Source: Erwinia sp.
GTDB lineage: Bacteria; Pseudomonadota; Gammaproteobacteria; Enterobacterales; Enterobacteriaceae
DNA length: 10,140 nt
Assembly (NCBI GenBank): GCA_003512805.1
Contig: DOOK01000095.1
Location: 1 to 10,140, forward strand
Reading direction: 5' to 3'
Both the position numbers and the translations under genes were made by a program. The notes beneath the pieces were generated by a model. That model was not told the origin of the DNA and searched no databases. It worked only from the letters and a program-made list of their open reading frames with translations. This document shows, one piece after another, positions 1 through 7,919 of the stretch (the stretch's first letter is position 1; every line of letters begins with the position of its first letter).

Positions 1-464
1 AAAAGCAGGATGGCGACCGTGGCGCCCCAGGCAATCAGCAGCGAACCCGCCAGATAACCAATGTGATGGGGATACTGATGCGACAGCAGCATTAGCGTTG
101 CCAGCAGCGACGGGCCAGCCACCAGTGGAATAGCCAGCGGCACCAGAAATGGCTCTTCGCCAGCAGATAAACCGGTGCTGTTGCTCTCGTGTGAAGGGAA
201 AATCATTTTGATAGCGATCAGAAACAGAATGATCCCGCCGGAAATCGATACGGTCTCCGTCCGCAGGTTCAGGAAAGCGAGAATTTTTTCTCCGGCAAAG
301 AGAAACAGCAGCATGATCGCCAGAGCAATCAGCATTTCCCTGATAAGCACCGCCCGACGACGTTTCGGCTCCAGATGCTTTAAAACCGACATAAAAATCG
401 GCAAATTGCCCAGCGGATCCATAATAAGTAGCAATAATATGGTAACCGAAATCATATCTGTCAT
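1..464 (-). CDS. yhgN: YhgN, MarC-family inner-membrane protein (N-terminal 154 codons; C-terminus outside window)
   Basis: Reading the minus strand from the ATG at 464-462 gives MTDMISVTILLLLIMDPLGN and continues open to the window edge. It matches E. coli YhgN (about 197 residues) as I remember it, including the family signature MDPLGNLPIF (residues 15-24), GEKILAFL (58-65) and EEPFLVPLAIPLVAGP (103-118). Hydrophobic stretches at about residues 4-25, 44-65, 72-89, 107-128 and 138-154 fit the first membrane helices of a MarC-type protein. About 43 residues are missing only because the window ends. The start is supported by a strong ribosome binding site, AAAGGAG (minus strand, 480-474), nine bases upstream. 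The family resembles transporters, but no substrate is established for YhgN; the marC link to multidrug resistance has been questioned, so no transport function should be assumed. It is divergent from asd, as in E. coli. Confidence 0.95.
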   Translation of the reverse strand, partial: MTDMISVTILLLLIMDPLGNLPIFMSVLKHLEPKRRRAVLIREMLIALAIMLLFLFAGEKILAFLNLRTETVSISGGIILFLIAIKMIFPSHESNSTGLSAGEEPFLVPLAIPLVAGPSLLATLMLLSHQYPHHIGYLAGSLLIAWGATVAILL

Positions 465-547
465 GGGTTTCTTCTCCTTTCCACTGGGGCTGGTCTTCCG
501 TTATAAGCTGTTCTGCTAAAAAAGCCGCGCTAATCGAATTAATTCAC

Positions 548-575
548 TTGCCACTTTTTCTGCATTTTGTAAGGT
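548..575 (+). promoter_or_regulatory. Candidate sigma-70 promoter for asd
   Basis: TTGCCA (548-553, five of six matches to TTGACA) is followed after 16 bases by TAAGGT (570-575, three of six matches to TATAAT). The -35 is good and the -10 poor, so this would need an activator or be weak. It would give a leader of about 130 bases before asd. ArgP, a lysine-responsive LysR-type regulator, is reported to act on asd in E. coli, which would suit a weak -10, but that the same holds here is inference. No better pair was seen in the spacer. Confidence 0.3.
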
Positions 576-603
576 GATAGCCATCTTTCTTTCTTATCAC
601 TTA
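570..603 (+). repeat. Imperfect inverted repeat over the asd promoter region
   Basis: The left arm TAAGGTGATA (570-579) pairs with the right arm TATCACTTA (595-603) over nine base pairs with one bulged G; the core GTGATA/TATCAC is perfect. The arms are separated by 15 bases of pyrimidine-rich sequence, and the cores are 21 bases centre to centre, about two helical turns. It overlaps the candidate asd -10 and the start of transcription, a usual place for an operator. It could also be an RNA hairpin or chance. No T-run follows directly, so it is not a terminator. Confidence 0.45.
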
Positions 604-715
604 CTCTAACAGGTCAGGCGTTTTTGTCGCAGACAGTTTGTTTTTCGCCAGCGGGCGGCCAGACAGCATATCCGGCGGTTCGCAGACGGGCAAACCAGCC
701 TGAAACAGGTGCAAT

Positions 716-1825
716 ATGAAATCAGTAGGCTTAATTGGTTGGCGCGGCATGGTCGGTTCCGTGCTGATGCAGCGGATGACGGAAGAGCGCGACTTTGACG
801 TCATTCGCCCGGTATTTTTTTCCACTTCTCAGCACGGTCAGGCCGCGCCGCAGTTTGGCGGCCAGTCTCCGGGCCTGCTGCAGAACGCGTATGACCTGGA
901 CGCACTGAAGGCGCTCGATATTATTATTACCTGCCAGGGTGGCGACTACACCACCGAAATCTATCCAAAGCTGCGCGCGGCAGGCTGGCAGGGCTACTGG
1001 ATTGACGCGGCCTCCACGCTGCGTATGCAGGATGATGCGCTGATTATCCTCGATCCGGTTAACCACCATGTGATCCGTCAGGGCCTGGATAAAGGCATCA
1101 AAACCTTTGCGGGTGGCAACTGCACGGTCAGCCTGATGCTGATGTCGCTGGGCGGCCTGTTTGCGCAAGATCTGGTGGAGTGGGCCTCAGTCGCGACCTA
1201 TCAGGCCGCTTCCGGTGGCGGCGCGCGACATATGCGCGAGCTGTTGGCGCAGATGGGCATGTTGCATGACGGCGTGGCAAAAGAATTGCAAAACCCGGCC
1301 TCCGCCATTTTGGACATCGAACGTAAAGTCACCGAGATGAGCCGCAGCGGCGTGTTGCCAACCGATAACTTCGGCGTACCGCTGGCAGGCAGCCTGATCC
1401 CGTGGATTGATAAACAGCTGGAAAACGGCCAGAGCCGCGAAGAGTGGAAAGGCCAGGCGGAAACCAATAAGATCCTGCAACCGGCGCGCACCATTCCGGT
1501 TGACGGCCTGTGCGTGCGCGTTGGCGCCCTGCGCTGCCACAGCCAGGCGTTTACGTTGAAGCTGAAAAAGGATGTGCCGCTGAAGGAAATCGAACAGCTG
1601 CTGGCCGCCCATAACGAGTGGGCTACCGTCGTGCCGAACGATCGTGAGCTGACCATGCGCGAACTGACCCCGGCAGCGGTAACCGGCACGCTGAAAACGC
1701 CAGTTGGCCGTCTGCGCAAGCTGAATATGGGGCCGGAGTATCTCTCTGCCTTTACCGTCGGCGACCAGCTGCTGTGGGGCGCTGCCGAGCCGCTGCGCCG
1801 TATGCTGCGACTGCTGGTGGACTAA
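716..1825 (+). CDS. asd: Aspartate-semialdehyde dehydrogenase
   Basis: Asd catalyses the NADPH-dependent reductive dephosphorylation of L-aspartyl-4-phosphate to aspartate-4-semialdehyde, the branch point to lysine/diaminopimelate, methionine and threonine. It is a soluble enzyme. The 369-residue product matches E. coli Asd (367) from end to end as I recall it. The NADP-binding loop [13 protein letters not shown] is at residues 8-20, the catalytic Cys is Cys136 in GGNCTVSLM, and the substrate-binding Arg268 and catalytic His275 (RCHSQAF) are present. One extra residue before the Cys (SPGLLQ region, about 51-56) explains the shift by one from E. coli numbering. The start codon has the modest site CAGGTG (706-711) five bases upstream. 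A hairpin terminator follows the stop. In E. coli asd is repressed mainly by lysine; here only the inverted repeat at 570-603 hints at an operator. Because it supplies diaminopimelate for peptidoglycan, the gene is normally essential. Confidence 0.98.
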   Translation: MKSVGLIGWRGMVGSVLMQRMTEERDFDVIRPVFFSTSQHGQAAPQFGGQSPGLLQNAYDLDALKALDIIITCQGGDYTTEIYPKLRAAGWQGYWIDAASTLRMQDDALIILDPVNHHVIRQGLDKGIKTFAGGNCTVSLMLMSLGGLFAQDLVEWASVATYQAASGGGARHMRELLAQMGMLHDGVAKELQNPASAILDIERKVTEMSRSGVLPTDNFGVPLAGSLIPWIDKQLENGQSREEWKGQAETNKILQPARTIPVDGLCVRVGALRCHSQAFTLKLKKDVPLKEIEQLLAAHNEWATVVPNDRELTMRELTPAAVTGTLKTPVGRLRKLNMGPEYLSAFTVGDQLLWGAAEPLRRMLRLLVD

Positions 1826-1833
1826 CCGTACCT

Positions 1834-1866
1834 CGCCCTGCCGGATCGGCAGGGCGCTTTCCTTAA
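1834..1866 (+). terminator. Rho-independent terminator after asd
   Basis: Starting nine bases after the asd stop, CGCCCTGCCG (1834-1843) and CGGCAGGGCG (1847-1856) form a perfect ten-base-pair GC-rich stem with a three-base loop. The tail CTTTCCTT is only moderately T-rich, so termination may be incomplete and some asd transcripts may run on towards glgB. Confidence 0.8.
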
Positions 1867-2373
1867 ACGGCCTTCCTTTCACTTAAGCCGCCAGAACGAG
1901 CGCGATTTTTCTGCCTGTTTTTAATTTCTCTATCCTTCCCAATTGTAACGATAACAACGTGCTGTTTAAATTTTCGCCAGTAGCCATGTCAGCGGCCTGT
2001 GTGAAAACGGTTAACCGCCCGACTTCTCTGCATTTGTTTCGACAGGGCAATTTTATCGTGCCGGGCGCTGCGCTTTTCCGTTCCGCTTACTAATCTGTGA
2101 AAGTTTGATCTAAAAGAAATATTTTTCTTCTTTCGGTACTGGCTTTATTGGCGCCCTGGCTATGCTTAGCTGTATCGCCCGATTGCAGGATGCCTGGCAT
2201 TGTCTGCCGCGTCCGATCGCGTTTTGAGTATTTCAACAGAAGTTGTCGCACGCTGCGGCGGTTTTTTACAGGATGTCAGGCCGTACCCGCCAGCGTGCTT
2301 TTGGCTCAATGAAGAGCAGTGCATTCATTTTTTTCTAAAAAAGGATCGCCTGCCATACATTACAGGTACAGTC
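1867..2373. other. Long asd-glgB intergenic region; no convincing gene
   Basis: About 507 bases lie between the asd terminator and glgB. The best signal is a promoter at 1943-1971, listed separately. An AT-rich inverted repeat AAGAAA-tatt-TTTCTT is at 2114-2129. A weak hairpin CGCA-cgc-TGCG (2247-2257) is followed four bases later by six Ts (2262-2267) and could be an early-termination signal, though the stem is short. TGTGA half-sites of the CRP type occur near 2000 and 2096 without convincing second halves. Short open frames exist (35 codons at 1986-2093, 21 codons at 2162-2227) but lack ribosome binding sites. The glgB frame stays open upstream to a TTG at 2200. I would treat the region as a long regulatory leader of the glycogen operon, possibly with remnant DNA. 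Confidence 0.6.
1943..1971 (+). promoter_or_regulatory. Candidate extended -10 promoter for the glgBXCAP operon
   Basis: TTGTAA (1943-1948, four of six to TTGACA) is followed after exactly 17 bases by TTAAAT (1966-1971, four of six to TATAAT). A TG sits one base upstream of the -10 (1963-1964), making an extended -10 element. This is the best promoter match I see upstream of glgB. Transcription would start near 1978, giving a leader of nearly 400 bases. The assignment is by pattern only. Confidence 0.45.
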
Positions 2374-4560
2374 ATGTCAGAGCTTACGGATCGCCGCCTA
2401 ATTAACGATTTAATTTCCGGCCATTATGCTGACCCGTTTTCATTACTCGGTATGCACCAAACCCCAAAGGGGTTGACGGTGCGCGCCCTGCTGCCGGACG
2501 CCACCGAGGTTTGGGTCATTGAAACCAATACCGGCCGGAAATGCGCCCAGCTGGAATGTATTGATTCACGCGGTTTTTTCGAAGGCGTGATCCCGCGTCG
2601 TAAAAATATGTTCCGCTATCAGCTGGCCGTCACCTGGCATGGTCAGCAAAACCTGGTGGATGATGCGTATCGCTTTGGACCGCTGCTGAAAGAGCTGGAC
2701 AGCTGGCTGTTGGCAGAAGGGACCCACTTACGTCCCTATGAGTCGATGGGCGCGCATTCAGACGTGATTGACGGCGTGATCGGTACGCGCTTTTCCGTCT
2801 GGGCACCCAACGCCCGTCGCGTCTCCGTAGTCGGTGATTTCAACTTCTGGGATGGCCGTCGTCACCCTATGCGGCTGCGTCAGGAAAGCGGCGTCTGGGA
2901 GCTTTTTGTGCCCGGCGCGGTACAGGGTCAGCTTTATAAATATGAAATTATTGATAAACACGGACAGCTGCGGCTGAAATCCGACCCTTACGCTTTTGAA
3001 GCGCAGATGCGGCCAGACAGCGCCTCTATGATTTGCGGCATTCCGCCGAAAACAACGCTGTCGGAAGCGCGCCAGCGGGCCAACGATTTTGATGCACCTA
3101 TCTCTATTTATGAGGTACATCTGGGGTCGTGGCGTCGCCATACGGATAACAACTACTGGCTGAGCTACAAAGAGCTGGCCGAGCAGTTGGTGCCCTATGC
3201 CAAAGAGATGGGCTTTACTCACCTTGAGCTGATGCCCATTAACGAACACCCGTTTGACGGCAGCTGGGGCTATCAGCCTACCGGTATGTACGCGCCAACG
3301 CGCCGTTTCGGTACGCGCGACGAGTTCCGTAATTTTATTGCTGTCGCCCATCAGGCCGGCCTGAACGTGCTGCTGGACTGGGTACCGGGACATTTCCCTT
3401 CCGATGACTTTGGCCTCGCTAAATTTGACGGCACCGAGCTGTATGAGCACGGCGATCCGCGCGAAGGCTTTCATCAGGACTGGAACACGCTGATTTATAA
3501 CTTTGGTCGTCGTGAGGTCAGCAACTACCTGACGGGCAACGCGCTCTACTGGATTGAACGCTTTGGTATCGACGGTCTGCGTGTGGATGCTGTGGCTTCC
3601 ATGATCTACCGCGACTACAGCCGTGCGGAAGGGGAATGGGTACCTAACCACTTTGGCGGCCGGGAAAATCTGGAGGCCATCGCTTTCCTGCGCTACACCA
3701 ACCGCACGCTGGGCAATGCCGCGCCCGGCACCGTGACCGTGGCGGAAGAGTCGACCGACTTCCCGGGCGTTACGCGTCCGTCGGAAACCGGCGGCCTGGG
3801 CTTCTGGTACAAATGGAACCTGGGCTGGATGCATGACACCCTGGATTACATGCAGGTAGATCCGCTTTACCGTAAGCATCACCACAACAATCTGACTTTC
3901 GGCATGTTTTACAACTCCACCGAGAATTTCGTGCTGCCGCTTTCGCACGATGAAGTGGTGCACGGTAAGCGTTCTATCCTGGATCGCATGCCTGGTGATG
4001 TCTGGCAAAAGTTCGCTAACCTGCGCGCCTACTATGGCTGGATGTACGGCTTCCCCGGCAAAAAATTGCTGTTCATGGGCAATGAGTTCGCGCAGGGGAA
4101 AGAGTGGAACCACGATATTAGTCTGGACTGGCATCTGCTGGAAGGCGAAGACAACTGGCACAACGGCGTCCAGCGTCTGGTGCGCGATCTGAACCATACT
4201 TATCGCGAGCATCCTGCGCTTTACCAGCTGGATTTCGACCAGATGGGCTTTGAATGGCTGGTCGTGGACGATTTTGATAATTCGGTCTTTGTCTTTGTCC
4301 GTCGCGATCGTGAAGGCAATGAGCTGATCGTTGCCAGTAACTTTACGCCAGTGCCGCGCCATGATTACCGTTTCGGCGTGACCCAGTCGGGCAGCTGGCA
4401 GGAAGTGCTGAACACGGATTCCACGCGTTATCACGGCAGCAACGTCGGTAATCCGGGAGCGATCGGCACCGAAGCGATTCCGAGCCACAATCGTGAACAC
4501 TCAATCAGCATGACTTTGCCACCGCTTTCCACGGTCTGGCTGGTCAGGGAGGCGCCATGA
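2374..4560 (+). CDS. glgB: 1,4-alpha-glucan branching enzyme
   Basis: GlgB cuts an alpha-1,4 glucan chain and rejoins it by an alpha-1,6 bond, creating branches in glycogen (GH13 family). From the ATG at 2374 the product is 728 residues, exactly the E. coli length, beginning [20 protein letters not shown]. An N-terminal module is followed by a CBM48 domain (about 120-210, [20 protein letters not shown]), the catalytic barrel and a C-terminal beta domain (from about 615). The catalytic residues fall at the E. coli positions: nucleophile Asp405 (GLRVDAVAS), acid/base Glu458 (VAEEST) and Asp526 (SHDEVVHGK). The frame stays open upstream to a TTG at 2200, but homology starts at 2374, where ACAGGT (2362-2367) gives a ribosome binding site like that of asd. 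The stop overlaps the glgX start in ATGA, so the two are translationally coupled. First gene of the glycogen unit. Confidence 0.97.
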   Translation: MSELTDRRLINDLISGHYADPFSLLGMHQTPKGLTVRALLPDATEVWVIETNTGRKCAQLECIDSRGFFEGVIPRRKNMFRYQLAVTWHGQQNLVDDAYRFGPLLKELDSWLLAEGTHLRPYESMGAHSDVIDGVIGTRFSVWAPNARRVSVVGDFNFWDGRRHPMRLRQESGVWELFVPGAVQGQLYKYEIIDKHGQLRLKSDPYAFEAQMRPDSASMICGIPPKTTLSEARQRANDFDAPISIYEVHLGSWRRHTDNNYWLSYKELAEQLVPYAKEMGFTHLELMPINEHPFDGSWGYQPTGMYAPTRRFGTRDEFRNFIAVAHQAGLNVLLDWVPGHFPSDDFGLAKFDGTELYEHGDPREGFHQDWNTLIYNFGRREVSNYLTGNALYWIERFGIDGLRVDAVASMIYRDYSRAEGEWVPNHFGGRENLEAIAFLRYTNRTLGNAAPGTVTVAEESTDFPGVTRPSETGGLGFWYKWNLGWMHDTLDYMQVDPLYRKHHHNNLTFGMFYNSTENFVLPLSHDEVVHGKRSILDRMPGDVWQKFANLRAYYGWMYGFPGKKLLFMGNEFAQGKEWNHDISLDWHLLEGEDNWHNGVQRLVRDLNHTYREHPALYQLDFDQMGFEWLVVDDFDNSVFVFVRRDREGNELIVASNFTPVPRHDYRFGVTQSGSWQEVLNTDSTRYHGSNVGNPGAIGTEAIPSHNREHSISMTLPPLSTVWLVREAP

Positions 4561-6542
4561 GTCAACTGCAGCCCGGTAAATCCACGCCGACAGGCGCAAA
4601 CTACGACGGCAAGGGCGTAAACTTTACGCTGTTTTCACAACATGCTGAACGGGTGGAGCTTTGCCTGTTCGACGAGCAAGGCGTTGAAACGCGGATGGAT
4701 CTGCCCGCCCGTACCGGTGATATCTGGCACGGCTATTTGCCCGCCGTCAAACCGGGCCAGCTCTATGGCTATCGCGTTCATGGGCCATGGCAGCCCGAAG
4801 CCGGCCATCGCTTCAATCCGCACAAGCTGCTGATCGATCCCTGCGCGCGTGAAGTGATCGGAGAAGTCCCTGACGATCCTCGTTTTCAGTGCGGCCCACA
4901 AGTCCTGGATACGAAAGATAGCGCGGCAGTCGCGCCGCGCAGCGTGGTGGTAGCAGATGATTTTGACTGGGAAAACGATCAATCACCTCGCGTTCCCTGG
5001 GGTTCCACCGTTATTTACGAGGCCCACGTACGCGGGCTGACTAAACGCCATCCCGGCATCCCGAAAGAAATCCAGGGCACTTATGCCGCGCTGGGCCATC
5101 CGGTGATGATCAGCTATTTCAAGCGGCTGGGCATTACCACCCTGGAACTGCTACCGGTCGCGTTTTTCGCCCATGAGCCTCGTCTGCTGCGGCTTGGGCT
5201 GACCAACTATTGGGGCTATAACCCGCTGGCCCCCTATGCGCTGGATGCCCGCTACGCTTCCGGGGTGAATGGCGTTCACCCACGTGACGAATTCCAGCAG
5301 GCGGTGAAAGCGCTGCACGCAGCGGGTATTGAAGTGGTGTTGGATGTGGTCTTTAACCACACGGCCGAGCTGGATGAGACCGGGCCAATGCTGTCGAAAC
5401 GCGGCGTGGATAACCGAAGCTTTTACTGGCTGGACGAGCAAGGCAACTACGAAAACTGGACCGGCTGTGGCAACACGCTCAACATCAGCCATCCTAACGT
5501 GCTGGAGTGGACGCTGGAGTGCCTGCGGTACTGGGTCGAGGTTTGCCACGTCGATGGCTTCCGCTTTGACCTGGCAACGGTGCTGGGTCGCACGCCCGAA
5601 TACCATCCACACGCCTCTATTTTCGAAGCGATACAGGAAGATCCGCTGCTCTCCCAGTGCAAATTGATTGCGGAACCCTGGGATATCGGCCCGGACGGCT
5701 ATCAGGTGGGCAACTTTCCGCCGCCGTTTGCTGAATGGAATGACCAATATCGCGACACCATGCGGCGTTTCTGGCTGCACGGTGACGTTAATAATGCAGC
5801 ATTCGCCGCACGTTTTGCCGGCTCCAGCGATATCTTTAATCATGAAGGGCGACTGCCTTCGGCCTCGATCAACCTGATCACCGCGCACGACGGCTTTACC
5901 CTGACCGACCTGGTCTGCTTCAACGAAAAACATAATGAGGCCAACGGCGAAGATAATCGCGATGGCCATAACGGCAATCACAGTTACAACCACGGCGTTG
6001 AGGGACTGAATGCGCCGCTACTGGTGGCCGAGCATCGTCGGCGCAGCGTACACGGTTTATTGACCACGCTGCTGCTCTCGCAGGGCACACCAATGCTGCT
6101 GGCCGGCGACGAGCACGGTCATACTCAGCATGGCAATAACAACGCTTACTGTCAGGATAACGAGCTGACCTGGCTCGACTGGGAAAACAACAACAGCGGA
6201 CTGTTCACTTTTACTGCTGCTTTGATCCACCTGCGCAAACGTATTCCTGCACTTCAGGCCGATCGCTGGTGGCAGATTGACGACGGCAACGTGGAATGGC
6301 TGGGGCCGGATGGCAAGCCGATGTCCGCCAATGACTGGCACCACGGCGAACGCAGGATGCAGATCCGGCTGTCGCAGCATTGGCTGATTGTGATGAACGC
6401 TTCCGAAGAAGTGTGCGACATCACGCTGCCGCCAGGGCGCTGGCATGCCATTCCGCCCTTCGCCGGGGATGACAACCCCATTCTGTTAACTGTCTGGCAT
6501 GGAGCCGCACACGGCGTGTGTGTGTTCCAGGAACAACCATAA
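4557..6542 (+). CDS. glgX: Glycogen debranching enzyme (limit-dextrin isoamylase type)
   Basis: GlgX hydrolyses alpha-1,6 bonds of short branches, chiefly the maltotetraose stubs left by GlgP, during glycogen breakdown. The 661-residue product aligns with E. coli GlgX (657) throughout. It has an N-terminal CBM48-like domain (about 10-125), then the GH13 barrel from about residue 150 with motif [14 protein letters not shown] (261-273), nucleophile Asp338 (DGFRFDLA), acid/base Glu373 (LIAEPWDI) and Asp445 (TAHDGFT), and a C-terminal beta domain. The start ATG overlaps the glgB stop by four bases and has a strong ribosome binding site, AGGGAGG (4546-4552). The last codons do double duty: they form the RNA hairpin that in E. 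coli is a CsrA site for glgC. Compared with E. coli (ending HGLCVFQR as I remember it) this protein ends [10 protein letters not shown]. Confidence 0.97.
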   Translation: MSQLQPGKSTPTGANYDGKGVNFTLFSQHAERVELCLFDEQGVETRMDLPARTGDIWHGYLPAVKPGQLYGYRVHGPWQPEAGHRFNPHKLLIDPCAREVIGEVPDDPRFQCGPQVLDTKDSAAVAPRSVVVADDFDWENDQSPRVPWGSTVIYEAHVRGLTKRHPGIPKEIQGTYAALGHPVMISYFKRLGITTLELLPVAFFAHEPRLLRLGLTNYWGYNPLAPYALDARYASGVNGVHPRDEFQQAVKALHAAGIEVVLDVVFNHTAELDETGPMLSKRGVDNRSFYWLDEQGNYENWTGCGNTLNISHPNVLEWTLECLRYWVEVCHVDGFRFDLATVLGRTPEYHPHASIFEAIQEDPLLSQCKLIAEPWDIGPDGYQVGNFPPPFAEWNDQYRDTMRRFWLHGDVNNAAFAARFAGSSDIFNHEGRLPSASINLITAHDGFTLTDLVCFNEKHNEANGEDNRDGHNGNHSYNHGVEGLNAPLLVAEHRRRSVHGLLTTLLLSQGTPMLLAGDEHGHTQHGNNNAYCQDNELTWLDWENNNSGLFTFTAALIHLRKRIPALQADRWWQIDDGNVEWLGPDGKPMSANDWHHGERRMQIRLSQHWLIVMNASEEVCDITLPPGRWHAIPPFAGDDNPILLTVWHGAAHGVCVFQEQP

Positions 6543-6548
6543 CAGGAG
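6506..6548 (+). promoter_or_regulatory. glgC leader: hairpin, GGA motifs and Shine-Dalgarno (altered CsrA target)
   Basis: CGCACAC (6506-6512) pairs with GTGTGTG (6516-6522) through seven pairs including one G-U, with loop GGC. In E. coli the same glgX codons read CACACGGATTGTG, a hairpin whose GGA is a high-affinity CsrA site. Here the stem survives but the loop is GGC, which is not a CsrA motif. Two other GGA sites are close: CAGGAA (6528-6533) and CAGGAG (6543-6548). The second is the glgC Shine-Dalgarno, six bases before the ATG, and matches the second E. coli type of site. CsrA control therefore remains likely but would use a different pair of sites. The E. coli facts are from memory of the literature. 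Confidence 0.5.
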
Positions 6549-6554
6549 TCAGGC

Positions 6555-7844
6555 ATGGCCACTTTAGATAAGAACGACTCTCTGATGTTGGCAAGACAAT
6601 TGCCGTCGCAAACTGTAGCCCTGATCCTGGCGGGGGGACGTGGCACGCGCCTGAAAGACCTTACCGCCAATCGCGCCAAGCCTGCCGTCCATTTCGGCGG
6701 TAAGTTCCGCATTATCGATTTTGCTTTGTCAAACTGCCTGAACTCCGGGATCCGACGGATCGCCGTGATCACGCAATATCAGTCGCATACGCTGGTGCAG
6801 CACATTCAGCGAGGCTGGTCGCTTTTCAATGAGGAGATGAACGAGTTCGTCGATTTGCTGCCTGCTCAGCAGCGTCAGACTACCGAACACTGGTATCGCG
6901 GGACGGCGGATGCCGTGACGCAAAACCTGGATATTATTCGGCGTTATCAGGCGAAATATATCGTGATTCTGGCGGGCGACCATATCTATAAAATGGACTA
7001 CTCGCGCATGCTGCTCGATCACGTAGAGAACGGCGCAAAATGTACCATTGCCTGCCTGCCAGTACCGATTGAAGAAGCCAGCGCTTTCGGCGTGATGGCG
7101 GTCAACGATCAGAACAAAGTAGTCGATTTCCTGGAAAAACCGGCCAACCCGCCATCGATGCCGGGTAACGACACGCTGGCGCTGGCGAGCATGGGCATCT
7201 ATACCTTTAACGCTGACTATCTTTATCAGCTGTTAGAAGACGATCTGAAGATCCCGGAATCGAATCATGACTTCGGCAAGGATATTCTGCCGAAAATTGT
7301 GGCGACCGGTGAAGCCCTGGCGCATTCGTTCAGCATTTCCTGTGTGCAAAGTGATGAAAACGCGCCGCCATACTGGCGCGATGTCGGCACGTTGGACGCG
7401 TACTGGAAAGCGAATCTGGATTTGGCCTCCGTGACGCCAGAACTGGATATGTACGATCGTGACTGGCCTATCCGTACCCATATGGAGCCGTTACCCCCGG
7501 CAAAATTTGTGCAGGACCGGTCAGGGAGTCATGGCATGACCATGAATTCCCTGGTCTCGGGCGGCTGTATTATTTCTGGCTCGGTAGTGGTTAATTCCGT
7601 TTTGTTTTCACGCGTAAGAATCAATTCTTTCTGCAATATCGAATCCTCTGTGCTGTCGCCGGATGTGGTGGTGGGGCGCTCTTGTCGCCTGCGCCGCTGT
7701 GTCATAGATCGTGCGTGCGTGCTGCCTGAAGGAACGGTAATCGGTGAGAATCCGGATGATGACGCGCGCCGTTTTTACCGCTCGGAAGAAGGCATTGTGT
7801 TGGTGACGCGTTCCATGCTGGCGAAGCTTGGCTGGCGCAGTTAA
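6555..7844 (+). CDS. glgC: Glucose-1-phosphate adenylyltransferase (ADP-glucose pyrophosphorylase)
   Basis: GlgC converts ATP and glucose-1-phosphate to ADP-glucose and pyrophosphate; this is the committed, allosterically controlled step of bacterial glycogen synthesis. The 429-residue protein aligns with E. coli GlgC (431) with no net shift until the last residues. The nucleotide-binding loop [13 protein letters not shown] is at 23-35; Tyr114, catalytic Asp142 (AGDHIY) and glucose-1-phosphate-binding Lys195 (FLEKPANPP) are all present. A C-terminal left-handed beta-helix with repeating hydrophobic turns runs from about 325. In E. coli the activator fructose-1,6-bisphosphate is bound by several basic residues: His46, Arg52, Arg386 and Arg419 are kept here, but Lys39 is Asn (LTANRAKP) and Arg423 is Ala (SMLAKLG). 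Catalysis should be intact; activator response may differ. AGGAG (6544-6548) is a good ribosome binding site, 12 bases after the glgX stop. Confidence 0.97.
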   Translation: MATLDKNDSLMLARQLPSQTVALILAGGRGTRLKDLTANRAKPAVHFGGKFRIIDFALSNCLNSGIRRIAVITQYQSHTLVQHIQRGWSLFNEEMNEFVDLLPAQQRQTTEHWYRGTADAVTQNLDIIRRYQAKYIVILAGDHIYKMDYSRMLLDHVENGAKCTIACLPVPIEEASAFGVMAVNDQNKVVDFLEKPANPPSMPGNDTLALASMGIYTFNADYLYQLLEDDLKIPESNHDFGKDILPKIVATGEALAHSFSISCVQSDENAPPYWRDVGTLDAYWKANLDLASVTPELDMYDRDWPIRTHMEPLPPAKFVQDRSGSHGMTMNSLVSGGCIISGSVVVNSVLFSRVRINSFCNIESSVLSPDVVVGRSCRLRRCVIDRACVLPEGTVIGENPDDDARRFYRSEEGIVLVTRSMLAKLGWRS

Positions 7845-7885
7845 CCGCATAAAGTAAAAAAATAAAGCACAGGTATTTGATGCGG
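7845..7885 (+). repeat. Inverted repeat in the glgC-glgA spacer
   Basis: Directly after the glgC stop, CCGCAT (7845-7850) is matched perfectly by ATGCGG (7880-7885), and AAA (7851-7853) with TTT (7876-7878) can lengthen the stem past one bulged G. The loop is A-rich and about 22 bases. There is no T-run after it, so it is unlikely to be a terminator; it may protect or separate parts of the operon RNA. The rest of the 75-base spacer contains GGAGGA (7884-7889), which looks like a ribosome binding site without a usable start, and then the true glgA site. Confidence 0.4.
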
Positions 7886-7919
7886 AGGAACGCGTCAGAA
7901 CAAAGTAAAGGAGCCGATA

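Larger units (their letters stand above)
465..715. other. Divergent yhgN-asd control region
   Basis: This 251-base spacer contains no convincing gene and must hold the promoters of both neighbours. On the minus strand there is a TATAAC (505-500), a fair -10 for yhgN, but I see no good -35 at the right distance. On the plus strand a possible asd promoter lies at 548-575 and overlaps an inverted repeat at 570-603; both have their own entries. A perfect 10-base palindrome, GAATTAATTC, lies at 536-545 just before the asd -35 candidate. A near-direct repeat, TCGCAGACAG (627-636) and TCGCAGACGG (680-689), and a small hairpin CGCC-agcg-GGCG (646-657) lie in the asd leader. I recognise no riboswitch here; the E. 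coli lysine riboswitch belongs to lysC, not asd. Confidence 0.7.

Noticed and set aside
175..519. 114-codon plus-strand frame at the left edge
   Set aside because: Antisense to yhgN, which has a clear start, a ribosome binding site and family motifs.
574..609. Possible GTG-started 11-codon leader peptide before asd
   Set aside because: No ribosome binding site, no lysine codons and no terminator/antiterminator pair, so attenuation is not supported.
1187..1882. 231-codon minus-strand frame over asd
   Set aside because: Antisense to asd and runs through its terminator; no homology recognised.
1883..1987. 34-codon minus-strand frame in the asd-glgB gap
   Set aside because: Starts without a convincing ribosome binding site and the peptide is not recognised.
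1998..2112. CRP-like TGTGA half-sites
   Set aside because: Neither copy has a matching TCACA half at the correct six-base spacing; CRP control of the glycogen genes in E. coli alone is not enough to call a site.
2328..2346. T-run followed by A-run just before glgB resembling a hairpin
   Set aside because: Only A-T pairs with a two-base loop; it would not fold stably and is not a terminator.
2758..4500. 580-codon open frame on the minus strand
   Set aside because: It lies entirely antisense to glgB, whose identity and catalytic residues are certain. Long antisense frames are common in GC-rich codon-biased genes and the peptide has no recognisable features.
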